In this document: positions 28,831 to 38,515 of the stretch, piece by piece | Layout of the letters: each line of letters starts with the position of its first letter | Position numbering within the stretch: the first letter of the stretch is position 1 | NCBI GenBank assembly: GCA_016869175.1 | Contig: VGEV01000012.1 | Location: 1-44,331, forward strand | Source of the DNA: Alphaproteobacteria bacterium | Lineage (GTDB): Bacteria > Pseudomonadota > Alphaproteobacteria > GCA-2731375 | DNA length: 44,331 nucleotides | Direction: 5' to 3' | Translations under genes and position numbers: made by a program | The notes under the pieces: model-generated | What the model was told of the DNA's origin: nothing | What the model saw: the letters and a program-made list of their open reading frames with translations, nothing else | Databases searched by the model: none

Positions 28831-30018
28831 ATGGTGCTCACGCGCGCTCGCGCCAATGTGCTGGTCTTGGCGCTGGGCCAGGCGCTGTTCGTTGTCAGCC
28901 AGACGACGTTGGTCTTCCTGGGCGGCTTGGTGGGCTATGCGCTCGCCAGCGACAAGGCCTATGCCACGCTGCCAGTAAGCTGCGTCATCCTGGGCACCGC
29001 CACCGGCACGGTGCCGGCGGCTCTCTATATGCGCATCGTCGGTCGCCGGCTGGGCTTCTTCACCGGCGCCGCGATCGGCGTGGTCGGCACGCTGATCTGC
29101 GCCTACGGCATCTACCTCTCGGACTTCTACCTGTTCTGCGCCGGCGCCTTCGTGGTGGGCATCTACAACGGCTTCTGCCAGTACTACCGGTTCGCCGCCG
29201 CCGAGACCTCGGACCCCGCCTTCAAGAGCAAGGCGATCTCATTCGTCCTGGCGGGCGGCGTGCTGGCCGCCCTGATCGGACCGGAACTGGCCAATCGCAC
29301 CAAGGACCTGCTGGCGCCGATCACCTATCTCGCCAGTTACCTGGCGCTGACCGGCCTGGCCGGGCTGGCGATGGCGCTGGCGCTGCTGATCCGCATGCCG
29401 CCTGAGGCCGAGACCGCATCGGGAGGCCCGGCACGGCCGCTGACCGAGATCGCCCGCCTGCCGCTGTTCATTATCGCCGTGCTGACCAGTGTGCTCGGCT
29501 ACATGGTGATGAGCTTCATGATGACGGCTTCGCCGCTGGCGGTGGTCGCCTGCAATTATCCGGTCGAAACGGCGGGCTTCGTCATCCAGTGGCACGTGCT
29601 GGGCATGTTCGTGCCGTCGTTCTTCACCGGCCATCTGATCGGACGCTTCGGCGTGGTCAATGTGATCGCCGCCGGGAGCATCCTGCTGCTGGTCTGCGTC
29701 GGCTTCGCGCTGGCCGGCATCGAGGTGGTGAATTTCTGGGCCGCGATGACCTTGCTCGGCGTCGGCTGGAATTTCATGTTCGTTGGCGCCACCAGCCTGC
29801 TGACCGAGATCTATCGCCCCTCCGAGCGCGCCAAGGTGCAGGCCTGCAACGATTTCCTGGTGTTCGGGTCGACCGCCACGGCGTCCTTGATGTCAGGCAA
29901 GGTAATCTACTACCTCGGCTGGCAATGGGTCGGGCTGTTGTCCTTGCCGGCGATTCTGGTGTCGCTGGGGCTTGTCCTTTGGCTGCGCCAGATCCGGCGG
30001 GTGCCGCGTCCAGCCTGA
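28831..30018 (+). CDS. Major facilitator superfamily permease
   Basis: A 395-residue inner-membrane transporter with about 12 hydrophobic segments. The loop between helices 2 and 3 reads [13 protein letters not shown], a version of the MFS signature, and the mirrored loop in the second half is [13 protein letters not shown]. The segment [18 protein letters not shown] is distinctive and recalls MFS proteins annotated only as hypothetical transporters in alphaproteobacteria. ATG at 28831 is preferred over a TTG nine bases upstream; no strong ribosome site is visible. Substrate unknown. Confidence 0.85.
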   Translation: MVLTRARANVLVLALGQALFVVSQTTLVFLGGLVGYALASDKAYATLPVSCVILGTATGTVPAALYMRIVGRRLGFFTGAAIGVVGTLICAYGIYLSDFYLFCAGAFVVGIYNGFCQYYRFAAAETSDPAFKSKAISFVLAGGVLAALIGPELANRTKDLLAPITYLASYLALTGLAGLAMALALLIRMPPEAETASGGPARPLTEIARLPLFIIAVLTSVLGYMVMSFMMTASPLAVVACNYPVETAGFVIQWHVLGMFVPSFFTGHLIGRFGVVNVIAAGSILLLVCVGFALAGIEVVNFWAAMTLLGVGWNFMFVGATSLLTEIYRPSERAKVQACNDFLVFGSTATASLMSGKVIYYLGWQWVGLLSLPAILVSLGLVLWLRQIRRVPRPA

Positions 30019-30185
30019 GTTGTCCGGGCGTGGCCGAGGCACTATGGCGGTTGCGCGGCGGGACCAGTTTTGGCATGTTCCGCCCGCTTTTCGCCGACGC
30101 CGACCTAACGCAGCGACGTAACGCTCGGCCGAGCCGAAGTTTTTCCTTGTTCAACGACGTCTCACAATCCGGGGGGAAATCGGGG

Positions 30186-32267
30186 ATGTCCGGCGCGCTC
30201 GTCTTTTCCATCGTCTGCGGCCTGATCGCCGTCGTGTACGGCATTTGGGCGCGCGGCCAGGTCATGGCCGCCAGTCCGGGCAATGAGCGCATGCAGCAGA
30301 TCGCCGCCGCCATCCAGGAGGGGGCGGGCGCCTATCTCAACCGGCAATACCGCACCATCGCCATCGTCGGCGCGGTCATCTTCCTGGTGATGTTCGTGAT
30401 TGGCGTCTATGCCGCGGTCGGCTTCCTGATCGGCGCGGTGCTGTCGGGCGCCGCCGGCTTCGTCGGCATGACCATTTCGGTGCGCGCCAATGTGCGCACG
30501 GCGGAAGCGGCCCGCCAGGGCCTGGCGGCCGGCCTCAGCCTGTCGTTCCGCGCGGGCGCCATCACCGGCATGCTGGTGGCCGGCTTCGCGCTGCTGGGCG
30601 TGTCGATCTACTACGCCGCCCTGCTGCAACTCGGCGCCAGCGATCGGCAGGTCGTCGACGCGCTGGTGGCGCTTGGCTTCGGCGGCTCGCTCATCTCCAT
30701 CTTCGCCCGTTTGGGCGGCGGCATCTTCACCAAGGGCGCCGATGTCGGCGCTGACCTGGTGGGCAAGGTCGAGGCCGGGATCCCGGAGGACGATCCCCGC
30801 AACCCGGCGGTGATCGCCGACAACGTGGGCGACAACGTGGGCGACTGTGCCGGCATGGCGGCCGACCTGTTCGAGACCTACGCGGTCACCGTGGTCGCCA
30901 CGATGGTGCTGGGCGCCATCTTCTTCGCCGCCGACGCTGGCATGCGCGCGGCGGTCATGGTCTATCCGCTGACCATCGGCGGGGCCTGCATCATCGCTTC
31001 GGTGATCGGCACCTTCTTCGTTCGTCTGGGCGCCGACAACGCCATCATGAAGGCGCTCTACAAAGGGCTGATCGCCGCCGGCGTGCTGTCGGCGATCTTC
31101 CTGCCGATCGTCACCCACTGGATCTTCGGGTTGGGCGCCACGCTGACGGCCGGCGCGGCCACGTTCCCGGCCTGGCACCTGTTCGTCTGCGGCCTGGTCG
31201 GCCTTGCCGTGACCGGGCTGCTGGTGTGGGCGACCGAGTACTACACCAGCACCGGTTATCGCCCGGTCACCTCGATCGCCAAGGCGTCGACCACTGGCCA
31301 CGGCACCAACATCATCCAGGGCCTGGCGATTTCGCTGGAGGCGACTGCCCTGCCGGCGCTGATCATCTGCGCCGGCATCATCGTCTCCTATCTGCTGGCC
31401 GGGCTGTTCGGCATCGCCATCGCGGCCACCACCATGCTGGCGCTGGCCGGAGTGGTCGTGGCGCTCGACGCCTACGGTCCGGTCACTGACAACGCCGGGG
31501 GCATCGCCGAGATGTCCGGCCTGGAAGGCGAGGTGCGCAAGGTGACCGACGCGCTGGACGCCGTCGGCAACACCACCAAGGCCGTAACCAAGGGCTATGC
31601 CATCGGCTCCGCCGGCCTCGCGGCGCTGGTCCTGTTCGCCGCCTATACCGAGGATCTGAAGCTGTATTTCAAAGGCGTTGCCGTCGATTTCAGCCTGTCC
31701 AATCCCTATGTGGTGGTCGGCCTGTTCATCGGCGGCATGCTGCCGTTCCTGTTCGGCGCCATGGGCATGACCGCGGTCGGCCGGGCCGCCGGTTCGGTGG
31801 TGGAAGAGGTGCGCCGGCAGTTCCGCGAGATTCCGGGCATCATGGGGGGCACCACCAAGCCCGATTACGGCCGCGCCGTCGACCTGCTGACCAAGGCGGC
31901 GATCGCCGAGATGATCGTGCCTTCGTTGTTGCCGGTATTGGCGCCGATCGTGCTGTATTTCGTGATTGCCGCGATCGCCGGCCAGGCAGCCGGGTTCGCC
32001 GCCTTGGGCGCCATGCTGATGGGCGTCATCGTCACCGGGCTGTTCGTGGCGATCTCGATGACCGCCGGCGGCGGCGCCTGGGACAATGCCAAGAAATATA
32101 TCGAGGAGGGCCATCACGGCGGCAAGGGCAGCGAGGCGCACAAGGCCGCCGTCACCGGCGACACCGTTGGTGATCCCTACAAGGATACCGCCGGTCCGGC
32201 GATCAATCCGATGATCAAGATCACCAACATCGTCGCGCTGCTGCTGTTGGCGGCGCTGGCGCATTGA
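30186..32267 (+). CDS. hppA: Membrane-bound proton-translocating pyrophosphatase
   Basis: HppA hydrolyses pyrophosphate and pumps protons across the membrane. The 693-residue protein has about 16 hydrophobic segments. The substrate site is [19 protein letters not shown] followed by [18 protein letters not shown], and the second acidic region lies in [20 protein letters not shown]465 in [10 protein letters not shown] occupies the position that is lysine in K+-independent pumps and alanine in K+-dependent ones, so this is the K+-independent type usual in alphaproteobacteria. The 167-base gap upstream contains no clear promoter. A hairpin separates it from bamE. Confidence 0.96.
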   Translation: MSGALVFSIVCGLIAVVYGIWARGQVMAASPGNERMQQIAAAIQEGAGAYLNRQYRTIAIVGAVIFLVMFVIGVYAAVGFLIGAVLSGAAGFVGMTISVRANVRTAEAARQGLAAGLSLSFRAGAITGMLVAGFALLGVSIYYAALLQLGASDRQVVDALVALGFGGSLISIFARLGGGIFTKGADVGADLVGKVEAGIPEDDPRNPAVIADNVGDNVGDCAGMAADLFETYAVTVVATMVLGAIFFAADAGMRAAVMVYPLTIGGACIIASVIGTFFVRLGADNAIMKALYKGLIAAGVLSAIFLPIVTHWIFGLGATLTAGAATFPAWHLFVCGLVGLAVTGLLVWATEYYTSTGYRPVTSIAKASTTGHGTNIIQGLAISLEATALPALIICAGIIVSYLLAGLFGIAIAATTMLALAGVVVALDAYGPVTDNAGGIAEMSGLEGEVRKVTDALDAVGNTTKAVTKGYAIGSAGLAALVLFAAYTEDLKLYFKGVAVDFSLSNPYVVVGLFIGGMLPFLFGAMGMTAVGRAAGSVVEEVRRQFREIPGIMGGTTKPDYGRAVDLLTKAAIAEMIVPSLLPVLAPIVLYFVIAAIAGQAAGFAALGAMLMGVIVTGLFVAISMTAGGGAWDNAKKYIEEGHHGGKGSEAHKAAVTGDTVGDPYKDTAGPAINPMIKITNIVALLLLAALAH

Positions 32268-32274
32268 GAATGCG

Positions 32275-32308
32275 GTCGGGTTGGCGGGCAGGCACCCGTC
32301 ATCCCGAC
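32275..32308. terminator. Hairpin between convergent hppA and bamE
   Basis: A 14-base stem with two mismatches (32275-32288 against 32295-32308, GTCGGG..CGGG with CCCG..CCCGAC) and a six-base loop sits exactly between the two convergent stop codons. It lacks a T-run, but its place suggests a shared two-way terminator. Confidence 0.55.
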
Positions 32309-32311
32309 GGC

Positions 32312-32788
32312 TCAGCGGTCGCGCGTGGGCGTGAACCGGCCGATGTTGCCGAACATCTGTTCCAGCAGTCCCAGTTCCTTGCCGCGGGTCGGCGTCACCC
32401 GATCGACCGGCGTCAGTTCCTGGCCGTCCGCCAAGTCGTAGCGGCGGAACTGTTCGACCACGCCGTTGCGGTCGAACCGAACGGCCAGCACGTTCTGCTC
32501 GGTCACCTTCTCTTTCAGGAAGGCATAGCGTTCGCTGCGCTTGGAGACGTAGTACCAGGTCTCGCCGTCGAACGTCGTCGTGGTCGAGGGCGAGCCCAGC
32601 AGCCGGGCAACCGACGCGCGGTCGTGCACGCCGGGCTTGATCTCCGCCACTTCGTCGCCCGGCACATAGCCGCGCACTTCTTGCAGCGGCGAACAAGCCA
32701 GCAGCAAGAGACCCAGGCCCGCCAGCGAGGCAAGCCTCCGGCCGACGTTTGACCGCGCCACTGGGTGGGGGCCATGGTTCGCGAACAT
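32312..32788 (-). CDS. bamE: Outer membrane assembly lipoprotein BamE (SmpA/OmlA)
   Basis: BamE is a small lipoprotein of the BAM complex that inserts outer membrane proteins. The 158-residue protein has a signal with lipobox GLLLLACSP and then YVPGDEVAEIKPGVHDRASV and LLGSPSTTTTFDGETWYYVS, the BamE domain. The ATG at 32788 gives a standard n-region; an ATG 42 bases upstream is possible. It is divergent from the CBP3-like gene, with only 64 bases between for both promoters. Confidence 0.9.
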   Translation of the reverse strand: MFANHGPHPVARSNVGRRLASLAGLGLLLLACSPLQEVRGYVPGDEVAEIKPGVHDRASVARLLGSPSTTTTFDGETWYYVSKRSERYAFLKEKVTEQNVLAVRFDRNGVVEQFRRYDLADGQELTPVDRVTPTRGKELGLLEQMFGNIGRFTPTRDR

Positions 32789-32852
32789 GCCGTCCGGATA
32801 GCCGTTACGCGGGAAACTGGCAAGAGGCACCGCTAGGGGAGCGAGGCGTAGG

Positions 32853-33410
32853 GTGGGGCTGCTGACTTGGATGCGCGAGCGCGGGACGCGACGGCGGGCG
32901 GCCGAGCGGCTGTATTTTGCCGCCGTCGGCGCCGCGCGCCAGCCGGCGGTCTATGCCGCGCTGGCCGTGCCGGACAGCGTGGACGGCCGGTTCGACATGA
33001 TCGCGTTGCATGTCCACCTGCTGCTGCGCCGGCTGCGACAATTGGGATCCGCCGGCCAGGCGCTGGGGCAGGAACTGGTCGACGTCATGGTGGCCGACAT
33101 GGATCGCAGCTTGCGCGAAATGGGCGTCGGCGATCTGTCGGTCGGCCGCCAGGTCAAGCGCATGGTTAAGGCGTTCTACGGCCGCGGCCGGGCCTATGAC
33201 CAGGCTTTCGGCGGCGATCTGGCGGACCTGCATGCCGCCCTGGCGCGCAATCTCTATCGTGGCCAGCCGGTGGCCGGCGCGGTGCTTGCCGCCGCCGGCC
33301 GTTATGCCCGGGCAGCCGAGCGCAAGCATGCCGGGCTGGCGGCGGAGGCACTACTGTCGGGTGTCATCGAGGCGACACAAATTAGCGTCTCCCCGCCCGG
33401 CGACGATTGA
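32853..33410 (+). CDS. Ubiquinol-cytochrome c chaperone family protein (CBP3-like)
   Basis: A 185-residue protein with the CBP3 domain: [58 protein letters not shown] and VGRQVKRMVKAFYGRGRAYD. In mitochondria the homologue binds newly made cytochrome b for bc1 complex assembly; the same role is likely here. It begins with GTG at 32853; an ATG at 32871 is the alternative. It comes before the yceD-like gene, a neighbourhood I recall as common in alphaproteobacteria. Confidence 0.88.
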   Translation: MGLLTWMRERGTRRRAAERLYFAAVGAARQPAVYAALAVPDSVDGRFDMIALHVHLLLRRLRQLGSAGQALGQELVDVMVADMDRSLREMGVGDLSVGRQVKRMVKAFYGRGRAYDQAFGGDLADLHAALARNLYRGQPVAGAVLAAAGRYARAAERKHAGLAAEALLSGVIEATQISVSPPGDD

Positions 33411-33492
33411 CCAAACCCGGTCGGCGCCGTATTTTCTCCGACCTGCCGCACAAACGAGCGCTCGGCGAACGGCGGCTTTTGCGGAGTGCCAG

Positions 33493-34017
33493 GTGCAGCG
33501 GTCAATTCAGCCCGAGTTCAGCCGACGTGTCGGATGGGATCGGGTGCGCGAAAGCCCGGTCGACCTGCATGTCGAGGCGACGGCGGAGGAGCGCCAGGCG
33601 CTGGCGGCCCGATTTGGCCTGTTGGCGCTCGATCGGCTGGATGCCGACGTGCGATTTCGACGCCTGGACGACAATCGGGTGCGCTGCCGGGGGCGTCTGC
33701 GGGCAGAGCTGGCGCAGGCTTGCGTCGTGACGCTGGAGCCGGTGCGGCAGGTGGTGGACGAGTCGTTCGAGGTGGTGTTCAGTCGCCTGCCCGAGGCAGA
33801 GGGCGAGAAGGTCGAGATCCGCGAGCATGATGCGGCCGAGTACGAATCGCTGATTTCGGGCGACATGGAAATTGGCGAGTGCGTCGCCCAGCAACTGGCG
33901 GTTTCGCTCGACCCCTATCCCCGCCAGCCCGGTGCCGCGTGGCAGTCCGCAGAGGAGCCCGCGGAAGCATCGGAAAGCCCGTTCGCCCCGCTTGCCAAGG
34001 CCCGCGCCGGGCGCTAG
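33493..34017 (+). CDS. YceD/DUF177 family protein
   Basis: A 174-residue protein of the DUF177 (YceD) family, which is nearly always encoded just before rpmF. Its plant homologues act in 23S rRNA accumulation, and a role in ribosome assembly is usually inferred. It starts PEFSRRVGWDRV and includes LEATAEERQALAARFGLLAL-like and VVTLEPVRQVVDESFEVVF segments and the acidic YESLISGDMEIGECVAQQL ending in the conserved DPYPRQPGA. I chose GTG at 33493, with GGAG seven bases upstream, because the family starts with this PEFSR segment. Confidence 0.88.
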   Translation: MQRSIQPEFSRRVGWDRVRESPVDLHVEATAEERQALAARFGLLALDRLDADVRFRRLDDNRVRCRGRLRAELAQACVVTLEPVRQVVDESFEVVFSRLPEAEGEKVEIREHDAAEYESLISGDMEIGECVAQQLAVSLDPYPRQPGAAWQSAEEPAEASESPFAPLAKARAGR

Positions 34018-34073
34018 CGCGCGATCGATCACCCGGCGCCAGGACGGCGCCAGCAACGACAGGATGACAGCTC

Positions 34074-34259
34074 ATGGCGGTACCCAAGAAGAAGGTCTCC
34101 AAGTCGCGCCGGGACATGCGCCGGGCACACCATGCCCTGCGGCCGATCATGCTGGTGGAATGCAAGAATTGCGGCGAGTTGAAGCGGCCGCACCATGTCT
34201 GCCAGGCTTGCGGCCATTACGACGGCCGCGAAGTCGTGACCCCGCGCGGCGGCGCCTGA
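34074..34259 (+). CDS. rpmF: 50S ribosomal protein L32
   Basis: A 61-residue ribosomal protein beginning [20 protein letters not shown]. It has the zinc-ribbon cysteines in the CxxC...CxxC form ([19 protein letters not shown]), so this is the zinc-binding version. It lies 56 bases after the yceD-like gene and 25 bases before plsX, the usual order that links ribosome and fatty-acid synthesis. Confidence 0.97.
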   Translation: MAVPKKKVSKSRRDMRRAHHALRPIMLVECKNCGELKRPHHVCQACGHYDGREVVTPRGGA

Positions 34260-34284
34260 TCGGCGGGCCGGCGAGGACGCCCGC

Positions 34285-35343
34285 TTGAGCGGACAGGCGG
34301 TCATCGCACTGGATGGCATGGGGGCGGAACGCGGCCCCACGGTCGTGCTGCGCGGCGCCGAGATCGCGCTCGAGCGCCATCCGGGCCTGCGTTTCATCGT
34401 GTTTGGCAACGCGCAGCGGCTGGAACCGTTGCTAAGCAAGTCGGTCAAGCTGAAGGGCGTGGTGGAATTGCGCCATACCGAACTGGCCGTGTCGCCCGAG
34501 GACAAGCCGAGCCATGTGCTGCGCCGCGGCCAGCGGACCAGCATGCGCCTGGCGATCGACGCGGTGGCGGCGGGCGAGGCAGCGGGCGTCGTGTCGGCCG
34601 GCAACACCGGCGCGCTGATGGTGTTGTCCAAGTTCGTGTTCAAGACGGTGCCCGGCATCGACCGGCCGGCCATTGCCGGCTTCTTCCCCACCTTGCGGGG
34701 AGAAAGCGTGCTGCTCGACCTGGGCGCCAACGTCGAATGCAGCGCCAACAACCTGGTGCAGTTCGCCATCATGGGCGCGGCCTTCGCCCGCACCGTCCTG
34801 GGCATGCCCCGGCCAACGGTCGGCCTGGTCAATGTCGGCGAGGAGGAACTGAAGGGCAACGAGACCGTGCGGGCGGCGGCGCAGATGCTGCGCAATGCCG
34901 CCTTGCCGCTGGAGTTCCACGGTTTCATCGAAGGCAACGACATACCCAAGGGCACGACCGACGTGATCGTCACCGACGGGTTCGCCGGCAACATCGCGCT
35001 GAAGACCGCGGAGGGCACCGCGAAGCTCTACAGCCAGTTCCTGCGGGAGGCGTTTCGCCGCTCGATCTTCTCGCGGCTCGGCCTCATCTTGGCCAGCGGG
35101 GCGCTGAGGACATTGAAGGAACGGGTCGATCCGCGGCTGTATAACGGCGGCGTGCTGCTCGGCCTGAACGGCATCACCGTCAAAAGCCATGGCGGTACCG
35201 ACGCCACCGGCTTCGGCACCGCGATCGGCTTGGCGGCCGACATGGCGCTGGGCGACATTGCCGGCCGGATCGCCGATGATTTCCGCCAGTTCGGCGGCCT
35301 CCTCAACCCATCCGGCCCGCGGGCCGCAGCCATGCTGTCCTGA
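34285..35343 (+). CDS. plsX: Phosphate acyltransferase PlsX
   Basis: PlsX makes acyl-phosphate from acyl-ACP for phospholipid synthesis. The 352-residue protein has [13 protein letters not shown] at the start, where most PlsX proteins read DAMGGDxGP, then [32 protein letters not shown] and [17 protein letters not shown]-like blocks, and ends with [16 protein letters not shown]. The only start that gives a complete protein is TTG at 34285, with GAGGA seven bases upstream. fabH begins one base after its stop. Confidence 0.93.
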   Translation: MSGQAVIALDGMGAERGPTVVLRGAEIALERHPGLRFIVFGNAQRLEPLLSKSVKLKGVVELRHTELAVSPEDKPSHVLRRGQRTSMRLAIDAVAAGEAAGVVSAGNTGALMVLSKFVFKTVPGIDRPAIAGFFPTLRGESVLLDLGANVECSANNLVQFAIMGAAFARTVLGMPRPTVGLVNVGEEELKGNETVRAAAQMLRNAALPLEFHGFIEGNDIPKGTTDVIVTDGFAGNIALKTAEGTAKLYSQFLREAFRRSIFSRLGLILASGALRTLKERVDPRLYNGGVLLGLNGITVKSHGGTDATGFGTAIGLAADMALGDIAGRIADDFRQFGGLLNPSGPRAAAMLS

Positions 35344-35344
35344 C

Positions 35345-36340
35345 ATGACCCGATCGTTGATCGTCGGCTGCGGCGCCTATCTGCCGAGTCAAGTGCTGAC
35401 CAACCATGAATTGGCGGCCAGGGTGGATACCACCGACGAATGGATCGTCGAGCGCACCGGTATCCGCACCCGGCATATCGCGGCCGACGGCGAACTGACG
35501 TCCGATCTTGGCGAGCAGGCGGCGCGCGCGGCGCTGGCCAGTGCCGGTATCGACGCCAGACAGGTCGACCTGATCGTGCTGGCAACGGCGACGCCAGACC
35601 GCACTTTTCCCGCTACCGCCACCGCGGTGCAGGCCAAGCTCGGCACGCGTCAGGGGGCGGCCTTCGACGTGCAGGCCGTCTGCAGCGGCTTCATCTATGC
35701 GCTGGCGGTGGCGGACAATTTCATCAAGGCGGGGCAAAGTCGCACTGCGCTGGTGATCGGCGCCGAGACGTTTTCCCGCATTCTCGACTGGCAGGATCGC
35801 GGCACTTGCGTGTTGTTCGGCGATGGCGCCGGAGCGGTGGTGCTGCGGGCGGAAAACGGTGCCTGCGAGGCCGCCGCCACTGCGCCGTCCAACGCCCGGC
35901 CGCGCGGCATCCTCTCCACTCACCTGCACGCCGACGGACGCCAGCACGACATGCTCTATGTGGATGGCGGGCCGTCGTCGACCCAGACCACCGGGCACCT
36001 GCGCATGAAGGGCCAGGAAGTGTTCCGACATGCCGTGATCAATCTTGCGCAAGTCGTTGAAGAAGCACTCGCCGCCAACCATCTGGGGGCGGCCGACATC
36101 GATTGGCTGGTGCCGCACCAGGCGAACCGGCGGATCATCGACTACATCGCCCGCAAGCTGGCATTGCCGATCGAAAAGGTGGTGTTGACGGTCGAGCAGC
36201 ACGGCAATACCTCCGCCGCCTCGGTGCCGCTGGCGCTCGACGTGGCGGTGCGCGATGGTCGCATCAAGCAGGGCGACATGGTGTTGATGGAAGCCATGGG
36301 CGGCGGCTTCACATGGGGTGCGGCCCTCGCGCGCTGGTAG
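35345..36340 (+). CDS. fabH: 3-oxoacyl-ACP synthase III
   Basis: FabH starts fatty-acid synthesis by condensing acetyl-CoA with malonyl-ACP. The 331-residue protein has the catalytic triad C113 ([11 protein letters not shown]), H258 ([10 protein letters not shown]) and N288 ([11 protein letters not shown]), plus the usual [17 protein letters not shown] near the N-terminus and [10 protein letters not shown] at the end. It follows plsX after one base. The 103 bases to ihfA contain a promoter and a hairpin, so ihfA can be made separately. Confidence 0.97.
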   Translation: MTRSLIVGCGAYLPSQVLTNHELAARVDTTDEWIVERTGIRTRHIAADGELTSDLGEQAARAALASAGIDARQVDLIVLATATPDRTFPATATAVQAKLGTRQGAAFDVQAVCSGFIYALAVADNFIKAGQSRTALVIGAETFSRILDWQDRGTCVLFGDGAGAVVLRAENGACEAAATAPSNARPRGILSTHLHADGRQHDMLYVDGGPSSTQTTGHLRMKGQEVFRHAVINLAQVVEEALAANHLGAADIDWLVPHQANRRIIDYIARKLALPIEKVVLTVEQHGNTSAASVPLALDVAVRDGRIKQGDMVLMEAMGGGFTWGAALARW

Positions 36341-36389
36341 CGGCACCAGATTGCCGGTCACCTCAAGGCAAACTTCCATCTCTTTGATA

Positions 36390-36419
36390 TTGACCCCAGT
36401 TTTGCGGGCGGTCTAAGCT
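36390..36419 (+). promoter_or_regulatory. Sigma-70 type promoter of ihfA
   Basis: TTGACC (36390-36395) and TAAGCT (36414-36419) are 18 bases apart. The position, 25 bases before the ihfA start, fits a promoter with a very short leader. Confidence 0.5.
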
Positions 36420-36431
36420 TTAGCGAAAGCT
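36416..36431 (+). promoter_or_regulatory. Perfect inverted repeat overlapping the ihfA promoter
   Basis: AGCTTT and AAAGCT pair perfectly around AGCG. The repeat overlaps the -10 and the expected transcript start, so it could be an operator or a 5' hairpin in the mRNA. Confidence 0.5.
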
Positions 36432-36443
36432 GAGGACAAGGCC

Positions 36444-36758
36444 ATGACGGGGCGGACGATCACCCGCGCGCAATTGAGCGAGGCGGTCTATCAAGAGGTT
36501 GGCCTGTCGCGCAATGAATCGGCGGATTTCGTCGAGGCGGTGTTGAACGTGCTGTCGAACCATCTGGTCAAGGGCGAACCGGTGAAGATCTCGTCGTTCG
36601 GCACCTTCCTGATCCGGCAGAAGGGCGGCCGCATGGGCCGCAACCCGAAGACCGGCCAGGAAGTGCCGATCTCGCCGCGCCGCGTGATGGTGTTTCGGCC
36701 CTCGCATGTCCTGAAGGATCAGATCAGCCGGGCCTTGACCGGCCAAGGCAAGGCCTGA
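36444..36758 (+). CDS. ihfA: Integration host factor subunit alpha
   Basis: A 104-residue DNA-bending protein. [21 protein letters not shown] and [16 protein letters not shown] form the body, and the DNA-inserting arm with the intercalating proline is in [17 protein letters not shown]. The long form and the spacing next to a MerR gene match alphaproteobacterial IhfA rather than HU. The stop is two bases before the MerR GTG. Confidence 0.94.
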   Translation: MTGRTITRAQLSEAVYQEVGLSRNESADFVEAVLNVLSNHLVKGEPVKISSFGTFLIRQKGGRMGRNPKTGQEVPISPRRVMVFRPSHVLKDQISRALTGQGKA

Positions 36759-36760
36759 CG

Positions 36761-37195
36761 GTGGTCGAGGCGGTCGAAGACGCCGCCCGATCGCGCCGGG
36801 GGCCGAAATCGGCGGAAGCCTTTCGCACCATCAGCGAGGTCGCCGAGGAACTCGATGTGCCGCAGCACGTGCTGCGCTTCTGGGAAGGCAAGTTCGCGCA
36901 AATCCGGCCGCTGAAGCGGGGCGGCGGGCGGCGCTATTATCGGCCCGAGGACTTGGAGCTGCTGCGGCGCATCCGGCAGCTGCTCTACGTCCAGGGCTAT
37001 ACGATCAAGGGCGTGCAGCGGCTATTGCGCGAGCGCGGCCGCCGTCCGTCCGCGGCCGAGAACGCGCCCGCCACGGCGGCTGCGGTCGAGCCGGTCAGCC
37101 GGACCCCGGATAGGCCTGTAACAGGTATTCGACTCAAGCGGTTGCTCTCGGATTTGCAGGAACTGCGCGAGCTGGTGAGGCGGGCGCGCCGTTAA
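36761..37195 (+). CDS. MerR-family transcriptional regulator
   Basis: A 144-residue protein with a MerR-type winged helix at residues 22-90: [20 protein letters not shown], then the wing [19 protein letters not shown] and [14 protein letters not shown]. The C-terminal part is short, so the effector domain is minimal, as in the MerR proteins found after ihfA in many proteobacteria, whose regulon is unknown. GTG start at 36761, two bases after the ihfA stop. Confidence 0.9.
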   Translation: MVEAVEDAARSRRGPKSAEAFRTISEVAEELDVPQHVLRFWEGKFAQIRPLKRGGGRRYYRPEDLELLRRIRQLLYVQGYTIKGVQRLLRERGRRPSAAENAPATAAAVEPVSRTPDRPVTGIRLKRLLSDLQELRELVRRARR

Positions 37196-37197
37196 CG

Positions 37198-37226
37198 TTG
37201 CCGGCTGCCAGGGTGGCCGGTATAGT
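37198..37226 (+). promoter_or_regulatory. Sigma-70 type promoter of tRNA-Pro
   Basis: TTGCCG (37198-37203), a 17-base spacer and TATAGT (37221-37226) form a well-spaced promoter. The mature tRNA begins 48 bases after the -10 element. Confidence 0.6.
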
Positions 37227-37273
37227 GCCGCCGCCTTTCCCTTGCCGCTCGCGGTCGGGGCGGGGCGCACTGG

Positions 37274-37350
37274 CGGAGCGTGGCGCAGCCTGGTAGCGCA
37301 CCAGCATGGGGCGCTGGGGGTCGTGGGTTCGAATCCCGCCGCTCCGACCA
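37274..37350 (+). tRNA. tRNA-Pro (GGG anticodon)
   Basis: The 77-base sequence folds as a cloverleaf. The acceptor stem is CGGAGCG with CGCTCCG; the anticodon stem CCAGC/GCTGG encloses ATGGGGC, giving anticodon GGG, which reads CCC and CCU. The T-loop is GGGTTCGAATCCC, and the 3' CCA is encoded. It lies between the MerR gene and ctaA. Confidence 0.96.
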
Positions 37351-37426
37351 CTGGCAGGGGCGGGGGGACGGGGGCGGACGCAGGGCTACGGCTTCCGCTC
37401 CCGGCTTCTGCTGCCACCGACCCCCG

Positions 37427-38515
37427 ATGAGGGCCAGGGTGTCCCGACCGCAACCGCTTGGCTTGAGCCGATGGTTGAGCACGGCGCCGCCGCGCGACGG
37501 CCGGCGCGCGGTCGGTTGGTGGCTCGCCTCTCTGGCGGCATTGGTGCTGGCGATGGTGCTGCTGGGCGGTGCCACCCGGCTGACCGGTTCCGGTCTGTCG
37601 ATCGTCGAATGGCGCCCGGTGACCGGCATCCTGCCGCCGCTGAGCGCGGGCGACTGGCAGGCGGCCTTCGCCGACTACCAGGCGACGCCCGAATACGCTC
37701 GGATCAATCGCGGCATGACGCTCGAGGGCTTCAAGCGCATCTTTTGGCTGGAATATTTCCATCGTTTGCTCGGCCGGTTGATCGGTTTGGCTTTCCTGCT
37801 GCCCTTTGCCTGGTTTCTGTGGCTCGGCTGGTTGACCGGCCGACTTGCTTGGCCGCTGGCCGGCATCTTCCTGCTGGGGGGTCTGCAGGGCGCGGTCGGC
37901 TGGTGGATGGTGGCCAGCGGCCTGGTCGAGCAACCCGCCGTCAGCCACTATCGGCTGAGCGCGCACTTGGCCCTGGCGATCGCCATTTTCGCGATGCTCC
38001 TGCGGTTGAGCCTGGGCTTGCTCGACCGGCGAACCGCCGGGCGAGCGGCGGTGCGGCGCGCTGCTGCCGGCATCATCCTGCTGCTCTTTGTCCAGATGCT
38101 GTCGGGAGCGCTGGTGGCCGGCCTCGACGCCGGGCTCGGCTACAACAGCTTCCCGGACATGGGCGGCTGGTTCTTGCCGCCGGAGGCGCACGAATTGTCG
38201 CCCGCCTGGCGCAACCATCTCGACAACCCGGCCATGGTTCAGTTCCAGCATCGCCTGGTCGCCTATCTGGCGGCGGTTGCGGTGTTGACGCTGTGGTGGC
38301 GCGGACGGGCGCGCGACGAGGTCTTGCATTGGCCGCTTAACCTGTTGGTGATGCTGACTCTGCTGCAATTCGGGCTCGGCGTCTGGGTGGTGCTGGCGGG
38401 AGTGCCGGTCTGGCTGGGCGTGGCGCATCAGGGCGGCGCAATGGCGCTGCTGGCGGCGGCGCTGTGGACCTGGCACCGTGCCGGACCGCTTCCGCCAGCG
38501 GAGGGCGCGACATGA
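37427..38515 (+). CDS. ctaA: Heme A synthase (CtaA/Cox15)
   Basis: CtaA oxidises heme O to heme A for cytochrome c oxidase in the inner membrane. The 362-residue protein has about eight hydrophobic segments in two related halves. The heme-ligand histidines are in YFHRLLGR and SAHLALA in the first half and FQHRLVAY and AHQGGAM in the second. GGATRLTGSGLSIVEW is the usual first-loop signature. ATG at 37427 is chosen; the frame is open into the tRNA. The cutA ATG overlaps the stop (38512-38515). Confidence 0.95.
   Translation: MRARVSRPQPLGLSRWLSTAPPRDGRRAVGWWLASLAALVLAMVLLGGATRLTGSGLSIVEWRPVTGILPPLSAGDWQAAFADYQATPEYARINRGMTLEGFKRIFWLEYFHRLLGRLIGLAFLLPFAWFLWLGWLTGRLAWPLAGIFLLGGLQGAVGWWMVASGLVEQPAVSHYRLSAHLALAIAIFAMLLRLSLGLLDRRTAGRAAVRRAAAGIILLLFVQMLSGALVAGLDAGLGYNSFPDMGGWFLPPEAHELSPAWRNHLDNPAMVQFQHRLVAYLAAVAVLTLWWRGRARDEVLHWPLNLLVMLTLLQFGLGVWVVLAGVPVWLGVAHQGGAMALLAAALWTWHRAGPLPPAEGAT

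Noticed and set aside
30162-32696. Very long minus-strand open frame opposite hppA
   Set aside because: Its product is low-complexity, rich in Arg, Gly, His and Gln, and has no family motifs; it is a by-product of GC-rich codons in hppA and bamE.
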